From: JAGVSZ01 sp963747775
GTDB taxonomy: Bacteria; Pseudomonadota; Gammaproteobacteria; Burkholderiales; SG8-39
Length of the DNA: 64,000 nucleotides
Assembly (NCBI GenBank): GCA_963747775.1
Contig: CAVVGT010000018.1
Location: 1-64,000 of the forward strand
Direction: 5' to 3'
The position numbers were made by a program, and so were the translations under genes. Under the pieces are notes generated by a model. The model did not search any database, was not told the DNA's origin, and saw nothing but the letters and a program-made list of their open reading frames with translations. Below are positions 34,625 through 42,939 of the stretch, piece after piece. Within the stretch, counting starts at the first letter, position 1. Each line of letters starts with the position of its first letter.

Positions 34625-35001
34625 GCGTCGTACTTGATGTAGCGGAACCGCTGATCGTCGTTCGGTGTGCCGGTGAGCGCACCGCCATCCTTGGCCGGCT
34701 GCCACTGGACGACCGTCTCGATCTTCTTTGCGAGCTCGAAGTCGCGGTCCGTGATGCCCTTGGCGTCGTGGCTCTGCAGCTTCACGATGACGAACGCGTA
34801 CGACACCGTGAGGTCGGGGTGATGCCACGCCGCCTCGGCGAGATGGCCGACCGTGTTCACCACCATCAGCGTGCCTTTCCACCCTTCGGTGCGGTACTTG
34901 CGGCGGATCCAGCCCTCTTCGAAGTACCAGTGGGGCAGCTCGCTCTGGAGGCGCTCCTTGATCTCGGGCTCGGAGTAGGTCCTGTCCTTCGCGCGCTCCA
35001 T
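34621..35001 (-). CDS. 4a-hydroxytetrahydrobiopterin dehydratase family protein (PCD/PhhB-like)
   Basis: 126 residues. Pterin dehydratase features: WYFEEGWIRRKYRTEGWKGT and the active-site segment EAAWHHPDLTVSYAFVIVKL. The tail beyond residue 105 is longer than usual. It normally recycles pterin after aromatic hydroxylation, but no such hydroxylase is here. Its linkage to the quinoprotein relay genes is unusual and suggests a pterin role in C1 metabolism (inference). Divergent from xoxF. Confidence 0.9.
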   Translation of the reverse strand: MERAKDRTYSEPEIKERLQSELPHWYFEEGWIRRKYRTEGWKGTLMVVNTVGHLAEAAWHHPDLTVSYAFVIVKLQSHDAKGITDRDFELAKKIETVVQWQPAKDGGALTGTPNDDQRFRYIKYDA

Positions 35002-35097
35002 GATTCCCGCTCCTGTATGCCTCGGATCAGTCTAGCACTCCCGCCGGCGCCGGGCGCACGCTCGAGCGACTCCCACTTTTGACACAATCCCGCGCGC

Positions 35098-35147
35098 GAC
35101 TGTTCGCTTTTGGAACAGTCAGCAAGCGCCTGTTTCATCCGACGAAA
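35098..35147. promoter_or_regulatory. Two related dyads upstream of xoxF, candidate activator sites
   Basis: A perfect inverted repeat GACTGTTC-N7-GAACAGTC (35098-35120) is followed by an imperfect copy TGTTTC-N7-GAAAAG (35131-35149). Their centres are about 31 bp apart, near three helical turns. Arm and spacer layout resemble enhancer-binding-protein sites. They lie about 140-190 bp before the xoxF ATG. A TATAGA (35174-35179) is the only -10-like element; no GG-N10-GC sigma-54 promoter was found. Confidence 0.55.
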
Positions 35148-35288
35148 AGTCCGCTGGCGGCAGAAGCATCTGATATAGAGTGGTCGACAAGACACGCGCA
35201 TGCAAGAGGCACGCACGGCGCGCGGTGTACCGTGCGAAGTGTCGGTGTGCGATCCGCAAATAGCTACGCAAATATTAGGAGGCACCAG

Positions 35289-37103
35289 ATGGCAGCAAGA
35301 AGCACGTCCACTTGGGGCGTTCTGCTCGGCCTGGTCGTTCTGCCCGGCGCCGCGCTCGCCAATCAGGATGTCATCAAGCTCACCCAGGACTCGAAGAACT
35401 GGGCGATGCAGGCGGGCAACATGCAGAACCACCGCTACAGCCAGCTCAAGCAGATCACCAAGGACAACGTCAAGAATCTCCGCGTCGCGTGGCAGTTCTC
35501 GACCGGCGTCCTGCGCGGCCACGAAGGCGGCCCGCTGGTGATCGGCGACATGCTGTATGTCCACAGCCCGTTCCCGAACAAGGTCTTCGCGATCGGCCTC
35601 GCGGATCAGGAGATCAAGTGGAAGTACGAGCCGAAGCAGGATCCGACGGTGATCCCGGTGATGTGCTGCGACACCGTCAACCGCGGCCTCGCGTACGCCG
35701 AGGGCAAGATCTTCCTCCAGCAGGCGGACACGACTCTCGTGGCCCTCGACGCCAAGACCGGCAAGGAGGTGTGGAAGGTCAAGCACGGCGATCCCAAAAA
35801 GGGCGAAACGAACACCAACGCCCCGCATGTGTTCAAGGACAAGGTGATCACCGGCATCTCGGGCGGCGAGTTCGGCGTGCGCGGGTACGTGGTGGCTCTC
35901 GACATCAACAGCGGCAAGCAGGTCTGGAAGGCCTTCAGCACCGGACCCGACGCCGAGATGCTCATGGATCCGGAGAAGACGATGACCTGGACCGACGGCA
36001 AGATGGCGCCGGTCGGCAAGGATTCGTCGCTCAAGACCTGGCAGGGCGACCAGTGGAAGATCGGCGGCGGTACCACCTGGGGCTGGTACAGCTACGACCC
36101 GAAGCTCAACCTGATGTACTACGGGACCGGCAACCCCAGCACCTGGAACCCGGTGCAGCGGCCCGGCGACAACAAGTGGTCGATGACGCTCTTCGCGCGC
36201 GATGTCGACACCGGCCAGGCGCGGTGGGCGTACCAGATGACGCCGCACGACGAATGGGACTACGACGGCGTGAACGAGGTGATCCTCGCCGACGGCATCA
36301 ACGTGAAGGGCAAGCCGCGCAACGTCGTGGTGCACTTCGACCGCAACGGCTTCGGCTACACGCTCGATCGGAGCACCGGCGAGCTGCTCGTCGCCGAGAA
36401 GTTCGATCCGACGGTGAACTGGGCGACGCACGTCGACATGAAGACCGGCCGGCCGCAGGTCGTGAAGCAGTTCAGCACGCAGGCGCAAGGCGCGGACGTG
36501 AACACCAAAGGGGTCTGCCCCGCGGCGCTCGGCACGAAAGACCAGCAACCGGCTGCGTACAACCCGGCGAACAAGATGTTCTACGTGCCGACGAACCACG
36601 TGTGCATGGACTACGAGCCGTTCAAGGTCGAGTACACGGCGGGCCAGCCGTACGTCGGCGCGACGCTCTCGATGTTCCCGGCGCCGAAGAGCCACGGCGG
36701 CATGGGGAACTTCATCATGTGGGACGCGGGCACCGGCAAGATCGTGAAGTCCAAGCCCGAGAAGTTTTCGGTGTGGAGCGGCGCGCTCGTCACCGCCGGC
36801 GGCGTCGCCTGCTACGGGACGCTCGAGGGCTACGTGAAGTGCGTCGATGCGAACGACATCACCAAGGAGCTGTACAAGTTCAAGACGCCGTCCGGCATCA
36901 TCGGCAACCTGCATACCTGGGAGCACAAGGGCAAGCAGTACATCGGCGTGCTCTCCGGGATCGGCGGGTGGGCCGGCATCGGCCTTGCCGCGGGCCTCGA
37001 TCCCGAGAAGGGAACCGAGGGGCTCGGCGCGGTAGGCGGCTACAAGGAGTTGTCGAAGTACACCGACCTCGGTGGCGTGCTGACCGTGTTTTCCTTGCCG
37101 TAA
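35289..37103 (+). CDS. xoxF: Lanthanide-dependent methanol dehydrogenase XoxF
   Basis: 604-residue periplasmic PQQ dehydrogenase oxidising methanol (and perhaps formaldehyde). The signal peptide ends near ALA-N25. Vicinal disulfide C126-C127. Metal/PQQ ligands E194 (GGEFG), N282 (YGTGN) and catalytic D324. D326 in DEWDYDGVNE is the extra Asp that marks the lanthanide-type enzyme; MxaF has Ala there. AGGAGG ribosome site before ATG 35289. No mxaF/mxaI is in the window. Followed by a terminator, then xoxG and xoxJ. Confidence 0.97.
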   Translation: MAARSTSTWGVLLGLVVLPGAALANQDVIKLTQDSKNWAMQAGNMQNHRYSQLKQITKDNVKNLRVAWQFSTGVLRGHEGGPLVIGDMLYVHSPFPNKVFAIGLADQEIKWKYEPKQDPTVIPVMCCDTVNRGLAYAEGKIFLQQADTTLVALDAKTGKEVWKVKHGDPKKGETNTNAPHVFKDKVITGISGGEFGVRGYVVALDINSGKQVWKAFSTGPDAEMLMDPEKTMTWTDGKMAPVGKDSSLKTWQGDQWKIGGGTTWGWYSYDPKLNLMYYGTGNPSTWNPVQRPGDNKWSMTLFARDVDTGQARWAYQMTPHDEWDYDGVNEVILADGINVKGKPRNVVVHFDRNGFGYTLDRSTGELLVAEKFDPTVNWATHVDMKTGRPQVVKQFSTQAQGADVNTKGVCPAALGTKDQQPAAYNPANKMFYVPTNHVCMDYEPFKVEYTAGQPYVGATLSMFPAPKSHGGMGNFIMWDAGTGKIVKSKPEKFSVWSGALVTAGGVACYGTLEGYVKCVDANDITKELYKFKTPSGIIGNLHTWEHKGKQYIGVLSGIGGWAGIGLAAGLDPEKGTEGLGAVGGYKELSKYTDLGGVLTVFSLP

Positions 37104-37126
37104 ACCGAATCCGGGCTCAAGCATTG

Positions 37127-37161
37127 AAAGGCTGGCACCCTTCGGGGGTGCCAGCCTTTTT
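37127..37161 (+). terminator. Rho-independent terminator/attenuator after xoxF
   Basis: A 14-bp perfect stem (AAAGGCTGGCACCC / GGGTGCCAGCCTTT) with a 5-base loop, ending in TTTTT. It lies 24 bp after the xoxF stop and before xoxG, so xoxG-xoxJ may be expressed by partial readthrough at lower level. Confidence 0.85.
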
Positions 37162-37183
37162 GATCTCTGAAGGACTACCGAGC

Positions 37184-37582
37184 ATGAAGAGAATGCAACT
37201 CGCCGCCGGGATGGCATTTGCGCTCGCTTTGCTGGCGCTGAACGCCGCAGTCGCGGCCGATCCGACGCCCTACAAGGTCGCCGACGGGAGCAAGGTCGAC
37301 AAGGTCACGCTCGAAGGCTGGCGCACGTGGCGCGCCCTCGCCTGCGAGCGCTGTCACGGGGCGCGGCAGGAAGGCATGGTCGGACCGTCGCTGATCGACA
37401 GCCTGAAGCGGCTCTCGAAGGAAGAGTTCAAGCAATCGATCCTGAAAGGGCGGCCCGAAAAGGGCATGCCAAACTTCGACGGCAGCAAGATGGTCACCGA
37501 GAACATCGATGGGCTCTATGCGTACCTGAAAGGTCGCTCCGACGGGGCCATCCAGCCCGGTCGCCTGGAAGAGCTGAAGTGA
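37184..37582 (+). CDS. xoxG: Cytochrome c electron acceptor of XoxF (XoxG)
   Basis: 132 residues with a signal peptide (MKRMQLAAGMAFALALLALN, cleavage near VAA-D). One haem site, CERCH at 54-58; a methionine in RPEKGMPNFDG is a likely sixth ligand. It takes electrons from XoxF in the periplasm. Its TGA overlaps the xoxJ GTG (GTGA). Confidence 0.93.
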   Translation: MKRMQLAAGMAFALALLALNAAVAADPTPYKVADGSKVDKVTLEGWRTWRALACERCHGARQEGMVGPSLIDSLKRLSKEEFKQSILKGRPEKGMPNFDGSKMVTENIDGLYAYLKGRSDGAIQPGRLEELK

Positions 37583-38490
37583 ATCTCGCTTCCCGCGCGC
37601 TCGCCATCGCGTCGGCGCTGTTGTTGCCGATCGCCGCACCGGCCCAGCAAGGCCCGTCCCCGGTGGGCGAAGACCGCGTGCTCCGCGTCTGCGAGGACCC
37701 GAACAACCTGCCGTTCTCGAACCGCGCCGGGGAAGGCTTCGAGAACAAGATCGCCGAGCTCCTGGCGCGCGATCTGGGATGGACGCTCGAGTACACGTGG
37801 TTTCCGCAGCGCATGGGCTTCATCCGCAACACGCTGCGCGGGCGCGACCCGGACTCCAACCGCTTCAAGTGCGACCTCGTCATGGGCGTACCCGCGGGGT
37901 TCGATCTCGCTTCGACCACGAAGCCCTATTACCGCTCGACCTATGCACTGGTATACGTGAAGGGCAAAGGGCTGGACAGCGTGACGGCTCCGGAGGATTT
38001 GCTCCGCCTCGAGCCAGCCAAGCTGAAATCGCTCAAGCTCGGCGTGGTCGGCCAGACGCCGCCGACCGACTGGCTGCTCAAGCATCGACTGTTCGATCAG
38101 GTTGTTCCCTATCAGCGCCAGTCCGGGGATCCGGCGCGCTATCCGGGCGAGATCGTCGAGAAGGACCTGGTGGCCGGCACGATCGACGTCGCATTCGTGT
38201 GGGGGCCGATCGCCGGCTACTTCGCCCAGCGCGCGCAGCCCGCCGCGCTGGCCGTGGTGCCGTTCAAGCCGGACCCGGAGATCCAGTTCGATTTTCGCAT
38301 CGCCATGGGCGTGCGCTTCGGCGAACGCGAGTGGAAGGAGCGGATCGAGCGGCTGGTCGACGCCAACCGCCCCCGGATCCAGGCGATCCTCGCTGCCTAC
38401 GGCGTGCCGCAGCTGGATGATCAGGGCCGGGTCATGGCCGTCCCGAACGATCCGTCACCGACCCGCGGCGGTGCGGGGCCCGCGAAGTAG
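37579..38490 (+). CDS. xoxJ: Periplasmic binding-protein-like methanol oxidation protein (XoxJ)
   Basis: 303 residues. Signal peptide, then a solute-binding-protein-3-like fold: VLRVCEDPNNLPFSNRAGEG, DLGWTLEYTWFPQRMGFIRN and VAFVWGPIAGYFAQ. XoxJ/MxaJ proteins are thought to help mature or activate the dehydrogenase. GTG 37579 overlaps the xoxG stop. Confidence 0.94.
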   Translation: MNLASRALAIASALLLPIAAPAQQGPSPVGEDRVLRVCEDPNNLPFSNRAGEGFENKIAELLARDLGWTLEYTWFPQRMGFIRNTLRGRDPDSNRFKCDLVMGVPAGFDLASTTKPYYRSTYALVYVKGKGLDSVTAPEDLLRLEPAKLKSLKLGVVGQTPPTDWLLKHRLFDQVVPYQRQSGDPARYPGEIVEKDLVAGTIDVAFVWGPIAGYFAQRAQPAALAVVPFKPDPEIQFDFRIAMGVRFGEREWKERIERLVDANRPRIQAILAAYGVPQLDDQGRVMAVPNDPSPTRGGAGPAK

Positions 38491-38495
38491 GCCGC

Positions 38496-39173
38496 ATGCC
38501 TCACCGCGCGCGCTCGCTCGCCCGGAGCGTGCTCCTTGTCGCCGGGCTAGCGAGCTCGGGTTTGAGCGCGCAAGACTCGATCTCCGCCGCGGAGACGCTG
38601 CTCTTCCAGACCGATCACCTCAAGAACGTCGCGCCGGCGGCGACGCTTTTCTATGAGTTCCGAAAGACCGGTTCGGGAGAAGCCGGTTTCCGCGATACCG
38701 TCGAGCTCCGGGTTCGCGCCGCCGACGGAGGGAAGCGCGTTTCGGTGGCGTTCTTCACGAACGCGCGGAAGATCGACTTCCCCGAGGTGACGCGACCGGA
38801 GGGCAACCCGCTGCTGCTGTACTTCCTCGAGCGCGACATCCGCGAGATGCAACGTCTCACGGGCGGCAAGCCCGGCTATTTCCGCAAGGCGATCCGCCTG
38901 GCGCTGGCGCACCCCGCAAGAGTCGCGCAGACGCAGGTCTCGCACGGCGGCAAGGTCCTCTCTGCAAGCGAGATCACGATCGCGCCGTATCTCGACGATC
39001 CTCTCAAGGACCGCATCGGCAGGTACGCGGGCAAGACCTACGTCTTCACTCTGAGCGCCGAGATCCCCGGCGGGATCTACAGCCTGCGCACGACCGTTCC
39101 GTCCCCGGCGGGCGGTGCGAAGGAGGCGCCGCTCATCGAAGAGCGCCTGCGTTTCGTGCGCATCACACGCTGA
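38496..39173 (+). CDS. Exported protein of unknown function in the xox operon
   Basis: 225 residues with a signal peptide (SVLLVAGLASSGLSAQ). The mature part is rich in beta-strand-like segments (LFYEFRKTGSGEAGFRDTVE, VSVAFFTNARKIDFPEVTRP). I do not recognise a family. It starts 5 bp after xoxJ and 33 bp before folP, so it is probably co-transcribed with xoxGJ. A periplasmic role in methanol oxidation is inferred only from position. Confidence 0.8.
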   Translation: MPHRARSLARSVLLVAGLASSGLSAQDSISAAETLLFQTDHLKNVAPAATLFYEFRKTGSGEAGFRDTVELRVRAADGGKRVSVAFFTNARKIDFPEVTRPEGNPLLLYFLERDIREMQRLTGGKPGYFRKAIRLALAHPARVAQTQVSHGGKVLSASEITIAPYLDDPLKDRIGRYAGKTYVFTLSAEIPGGIYSLRTTVPSPAGGAKEAPLIEERLRFVRITR

Positions 39174-39206
39174 GCCGATGTGTATCAGGATCCGGTCCGT
39201 TTCTCG

Positions 39207-40040
39207 ATGACCTCCGTCCTGCGCTGCGGCCGCTACCCGCTCGCCCTCGACCGGCCGCTCGTGATGGGCATCGTCAACGTCACGCCCGACTCGTTTTTTG
39301 ACGGCGGGCGGCACGCCGAAGCGCGTGCGGCGGTGGTGCACGCCCGACGGCTCATCGATGAGGGCGCGGACATCGTCGACGTCGGCGGCGAGTCGAGCCG
39401 CCCCGGGGCAGCGCCGGTATCGACCGACGAAGAACTCGGGCGCGTCCTGCCGGTGCTCGAGGGGCTGGCCGGTCTCGGGGTGCCGATCTCCGTGGACACC
39501 ACGCGACCCGAGGTGATGCGCGAGGCGCTCGCGCGCGGCGCGACGATGATCAACGACATCACTGCGCTCGCGGTGCCCGGCGGCGCCGAGATCGTCGCCC
39601 AATCCGGCGCGGCGGTATGCCTCATGCACATGCAGGGCGAGCCCCGCACGATGCAGGAAGATCCGGTCTACGGCGACGTCGTCGCCGAGGTCCGCGACTT
39701 CCTGGCTGTCCGCGCGGCGGCGTGCGTCGCCGCCGGCGTCGCCCGCGAGTGCATCGTCGTCGATCCCGGCTTCAGCTTCGGCAAGACCACCGCGCATAAT
39801 CTGCGGCTCCTGGCACATCTGGACGCGATCGCGGCGCTCGGCTACCCGGTGCTGGTGGGCTTGTCGCGCAAGTCGAGCCTCGGTCGCATCACCGGCAAGA
39901 CACCCGACGATCGGCTCCCGGCGAGCGTGACCGGCGCGCTGCTCGCCGTGCAGCGGGGCGCGGCGATCGTGCGCGCTCACGACGTCGCGGCGACGCGTGA
40001 CGCGCTCGCCGTCCTCGCCGCGGTGGAAGGGCAGCAATGA
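39207..40040 (+). CDS. folP: Dihydropteroate synthase (FolP)
   Basis: 277 residues. Joins hydroxymethyl-dihydropterin diphosphate to 4-aminobenzoate for folate. Signatures: VMGIVNVTPDSFFDGG, DVGGESSRPGA and DPGFSFGKTTAHN. ATG 39207 is the usual family start; GTG 39180 adds nine residues. It is rarely found in a xox operon; together with folB, the DHPS-like gene and PCD it adds to a pterin theme in this locus. Confidence 0.94.
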   Translation: MTSVLRCGRYPLALDRPLVMGIVNVTPDSFFDGGRHAEARAAVVHARRLIDEGADIVDVGGESSRPGAAPVSTDEELGRVLPVLEGLAGLGVPISVDTTRPEVMREALARGATMINDITALAVPGGAEIVAQSGAAVCLMHMQGEPRTMQEDPVYGDVVAEVRDFLAVRAAACVAAGVARECIVVDPGFSFGKTTAHNLRLLAHLDAIAALGYPVLVGLSRKSSLGRITGKTPDDRLPASVTGALLAVQRGAAIVRAHDVAATRDALAVLAAVEGQQ

Positions 40041-40235
40041 ACGTGGAGAGGCGCGACAAGCCCTTGTGGTCCGCAATAATTTGATCGGCGGCATCTGACT
40101 TACCTAGCGTGCGCGCGTGTGGTGTTCGGAAACTCAACCGGATGTGATCGCTTTTAGATTGGCTTCCGGGTGATCGAAGAACATATGCGCGAGCGCCTGG
40201 GGAGTGCCGGAACACGATGAGCCGGCTTCCGCTCG
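40041..40235. other. Gene-free gap between folP and cytochrome b561
   Basis: About 195 bp between convergent gene ends. It is AT-richer than its surroundings and shows no strong hairpin, RNA gene or ORF. Confidence 0.4.
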
Positions 40236-40781
40236 TCACTCGGGCGCTCTCGGCGCGAACCACATCCGGCGCAGGAGCCCGTCGCGATCGATCACGCCGT
40301 GCTTGAGCGCGGCGGCAACGTGGATCGCGATGAGGACGATGAAGAGCACGGCGAGTGCCTTGTGGGTGCCGTTGAAGAGCGCGTAGATCTGGCGGTCCTC
40401 GTAGCCCCAGGGCGGGAACTCGACGAGGCCGAAGTACTTGATGCCGAACTTGCTGAAGTTGGTCGCGACGTAGCCGGAGAGGGGCATCCCGATCATGCAG
40501 AGGTAGAGCAGCGCATGGCTCGCGCGGGCGGCGATCCGCTCCCACCGCGCCATCGTGTCCGGCAGCGCGGGCGGCCGGTGCGTCAGCCGCCAGTACAGAC
40601 GGAAGAGGATCAGGACGCCGAGGGTGATGCCGACCGACTTGTGGAAGTTGACCCAGACGGTGCGCCCGGGGGTGTTGCGCGGCACTTCGCCGAGGTAGAG
40701 GCCGAGCGCGATCTGGCACAGGATCCCAACCACGAGGATCCAGTGAAGCGAAACGGCGACGGTGTCGTAGCGGCTGGGCAT
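40236..40781 (-). CDS. Cytochrome b561-type membrane protein
   Basis: 181 residues with four hydrophobic segments. Haem-ligand histidines fit SLHWILVVGILC, NFHKSVGITLGVL, ASHALLYLCMIG and AIHVAAALKHGVID. It passes electrons at the inner membrane, possibly superoxide to quinone as in CybB-type proteins. It starts MPSRYDTVAVSLHW, the usual opening. Confidence 0.93.
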   Translation of the reverse strand: MPSRYDTVAVSLHWILVVGILCQIALGLYLGEVPRNTPGRTVWVNFHKSVGITLGVLILFRLYWRLTHRPPALPDTMARWERIAARASHALLYLCMIGMPLSGYVATNFSKFGIKYFGLVEFPPWGYEDRQIYALFNGTHKALAVLFIVLIAIHVAAALKHGVIDRDGLLRRMWFAPRAPE

Positions 40782-40867
40782 CGCTCTGCGCCAGCGCGCG
40801 GGAAGAATGCGCGCCCCGCTCTAGCGGGTTCTAGCGGGCCGCCAGTCTAGCACTGCGCTCGGGCGGG

Positions 40868-41641
40868 TCAGTCGCTGCGCCGCGGCAGCGCTCGCACCCG
40901 CATCACCGCCGCGGTGCGCGTTTCCACGCCGAGCTTCTCGTAGATCCGTTCGAGGTGCTTCTCGACGGTGCGCGGGCTCGCGCTGAGGATTGCCGCGATG
41001 TCGCGGTTGGTCTTCCCGGCTGCGACCCAGTCGAGCACCTCGCGCTCGCGCGGGGTGAGCGGGGCCGCGGCGCGGTCGAAGGGCGCGTCGGCCGGGAGGT
41101 CGCGCGTGCCCTCGGCCGCGCATCCTAGACGATAGAGGTTCGCGAGATGCGGCCGGATGAGCTCGGCGAGGTCGCGATCGCGGTCGCTGAACCCGGCTCC
41201 GCTCCGGTTGAGAACGAAGCTCACCAGGAACCTTCGGTCGACGTGGATCGGCACGGCCATCACGTGGTCGATGCCGATCTTCCGGTAGTACTCGTTGAAG
41301 AGCGGGGTGCCGCGGAACGCGCCGTCCGGCAGCAGGTCGTCGATGCGTTTCGTCGTCGCCGCGCGGTTGCGCCCGTGCTCGCATACGAGGGGATGGACGT
41401 CGAAGTAGTGATCGAACACGTCGATGTCGCGCCGCGAGATCGCGGCGGCATGGTCGCTGACCACCGACCGGTGTCCGCTATCGAGGTCGCACGTCGAGAG
41501 GGTCGTCAGGTCGGCGCCGATCAGTTTGGGAAGGCACTCGACGCCGCGGCGCGCGAACTCGTCGCCCGTGGAGCACGCCTCGCCGATCGCGTGCAGCGTG
41601 TCGAGCGCGGCGTGCAGCTCACGGCTGGTCAGTTGCTCCAT
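40868..41641 (-). CDS. LuxR-family regulator with GAF-like sensor
   Basis: 257 residues from ATG 41641 (MEQLTSRELHAALDTLHAIG). An N-terminal GAF-like domain is followed by a LuxR helix-turn-helix (LTPREREVLDWVAAGKTNRD, SPRTVEKHLERIYEKLGVET). Effector unknown. ATG 41692 is also open but lacks a better ribosome site. Divergent from the TetR gene, with a shared repeat-rich operator. Confidence 0.88.
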   Translation of the reverse strand: MEQLTSRELHAALDTLHAIGEACSTGDEFARRGVECLPKLIGADLTTLSTCDLDSGHRSVVSDHAAAISRRDIDVFDHYFDVHPLVCEHGRNRAATTKRIDDLLPDGAFRGTPLFNEYYRKIGIDHVMAVPIHVDRRFLVSFVLNRSGAGFSDRDRDLAELIRPHLANLYRLGCAAEGTRDLPADAPFDRAAAPLTPREREVLDWVAAGKTNRDIAAILSASPRTVEKHLERIYEKLGVETRTAAVMRVRALPRRSD

Positions 41642-41685
41642 GTCGCCCCCGTAGCGTCCGGAAGGGAGGAAACCGCGCCGGAAAC

Positions 41686-41722
41686 TTACCAACTAGTAGA
41701 TTACTTGTCAACCAGTAGGTAA
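41686..41722. promoter_or_regulatory. Operator-like repeats between LuxR and TetR genes
   Basis: Two 10-bp direct repeats, CAACTAGTAG (41690) and CAACCAGTAG (41709), are spaced 19 bp. They are bounded by the inverted pair TTACC (41686-41690) and GGTAA (41718-41722). The block is strikingly AT-rich in GC-rich DNA. A binding site for the neighbouring TetR protein is likely. Confidence 0.65.
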
Positions 41723-41786
41723 ATGGGTTGTAATGCGGCGGTCACGTCCTGCCGCAGCGGCGGGGCGACCACCGGCGGGAGCTCGG

Positions 41787-42365
41787 ATGCCTCGGGCAGC
41801 GAAGATCAGCGTGGACACGTCGCAGCGGATCCTGGACGTGGCCGAGCGGCTGGTGCAGACGCGTGGCTTCAACGGCTTCAGTTACGCGGACATCGCGAGC
41901 ACCCTCGGCATCACAAAAGCGAGCCTTCACTATCACTTCTCCACCAAGGCCGAGCTCGGGCAGCGACTGATCGAGCGCTACGAGCAGCGCTTCCTGGACG
42001 CCCTGTCCGCGATCGACCGGAGCGGCGTCGATGGCCGCGAGAAGTTGCGCCGTTACGCAGCGATCTACACGGACGTCCTGCGCAGCAATCGCATGTGCCT
42101 GTGCGGCATGCTGGCCTCCGACTACGCCACGCTGGCGAAGCCGGTCAAGGACGGCGTGAAGCACTTCTTCGACCGCAACGAGCACTGGCTCGTGGCGGTG
42201 CTCGAGGAGGGCCGCGCGTCCGGCACCCTGCGCTTCGCCGGGTCGCCCGAGGTCGCCGCGCGCGGGATCGTCGGCGCCCTCGAGGGCGCGATGATGCTCG
42301 CACGCTCCTACGGCGAAGTCGCGCGCTTCGAGGCCGTCGCCGATCGGCTGATCGCCGAGCTGTAG
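41787..42365 (+). CDS. TetR/AcrR-family transcriptional regulator
   Basis: 192 residues from ATG 41787, preceded by GGGAG. N-terminal helix-turn-helix: ILDVAERLVQTRGFNGFSYA, then DIASTLGITKASLHYHFSTK. The C-terminal ligand domain is typical of the group (CGMLASDYATL). It probably controls itself and neighbours through the operator at 41686-41722. Confidence 0.92.
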   Translation: MPRAAKISVDTSQRILDVAERLVQTRGFNGFSYADIASTLGITKASLHYHFSTKAELGQRLIERYEQRFLDALSAIDRSGVDGREKLRRYAAIYTDVLRSNRMCLCGMLASDYATLAKPVKDGVKHFFDRNEHWLVAVLEEGRASGTLRFAGSPEVAARGIVGALEGAMMLARSYGEVARFEAVADRLIAEL

Positions 42366-42567
42366 GCTTTCCCCGTCCGCGAGCCGGGCCATGGCCGATA
42401 CCGCGCGGCGTCGGCCCTTTTCGCTTCGCGTCGCATTGATTCCAACCCCCGCACCGAACGTCGGCCCGGTACGTAGGGCTACGCATTTCCCGGTTCCGCA
42501 GCGCGCCTTACAAATACGCCTACACCGGCGCTCAAGGCCGGCCACCCCCCTCAACCGGAGGCCCGAT
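42366..42567. other. Gap before the cupin gene, nothing recognised
   Basis: About 200 bp between the TetR and cupin genes. No clear promoter, hairpin or short ORF; the last bases carry the cupin ribosome site CCGGAGG. Confidence 0.4.
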
Positions 42568-42939
42568 ATGGAAAAGGCTGAATGCAAGGATTTCAGGACG
42601 CCGGACGAGATCCGCGAGTTCCCGAAGGGCAGGCTCGAGCTGATCAAGATCGGCGGCGCGACGGTCGGCCGCGCCGTGTTCGAGCCGGGCTGGAAGTGGT
42701 CGAAATCGGTCCAGCCGCTCGTCAATACGAAGAGCTGCGAGGCGCCGCACTTCCAATATCACGTCTCCGGTGTCCTGCGGATCCTGATGGACGACGGCAC
42801 GGAGTTCGACTGCCGGCCGGGTGAGGTTTCGCTGCTTCCCTCGGGTCACGATGCGTGGGTCGTGGGGAACGAGCCCGCGGTGGTCGTCGACTTCCAGGGA
42901 ATGATCGACTACGCGAAGTCCCACGAGGCGCACGCTTGA
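42568..42939 (+). CDS. Cupin-domain protein
   Basis: 123 residues. A single small beta-barrel: FEPGWKWSKSVQPLVNTKSC, APHFQYHVSGVLRILMDDGT and GEVSLLPSGHDAWVVGNEPA. Possible metal ligands include the histidines of HFQYH and GHDAW. Reaction unknown. Good ribosome site (CGGAGG). Confidence 0.85.
   Translation: MEKAECKDFRTPDEIREFPKGRLELIKIGGATVGRAVFEPGWKWSKSVQPLVNTKSCEAPHFQYHVSGVLRILMDDGTEFDCRPGEVSLLPSGHDAWVVGNEPAVVVDFQGMIDYAKSHEAHA

Noticed and set aside
35120..35200. Sigma-54 promoter for xoxF
   Set aside because: TGGCGG-N-GCATC was considered, but the GG to GC distance is wrong and no other match was found.
35289..37103. MxaF (calcium-type methanol dehydrogenase)
   Set aside because: The Asp at position 326 and the xoxG/xoxJ neighbours identify the lanthanide type.
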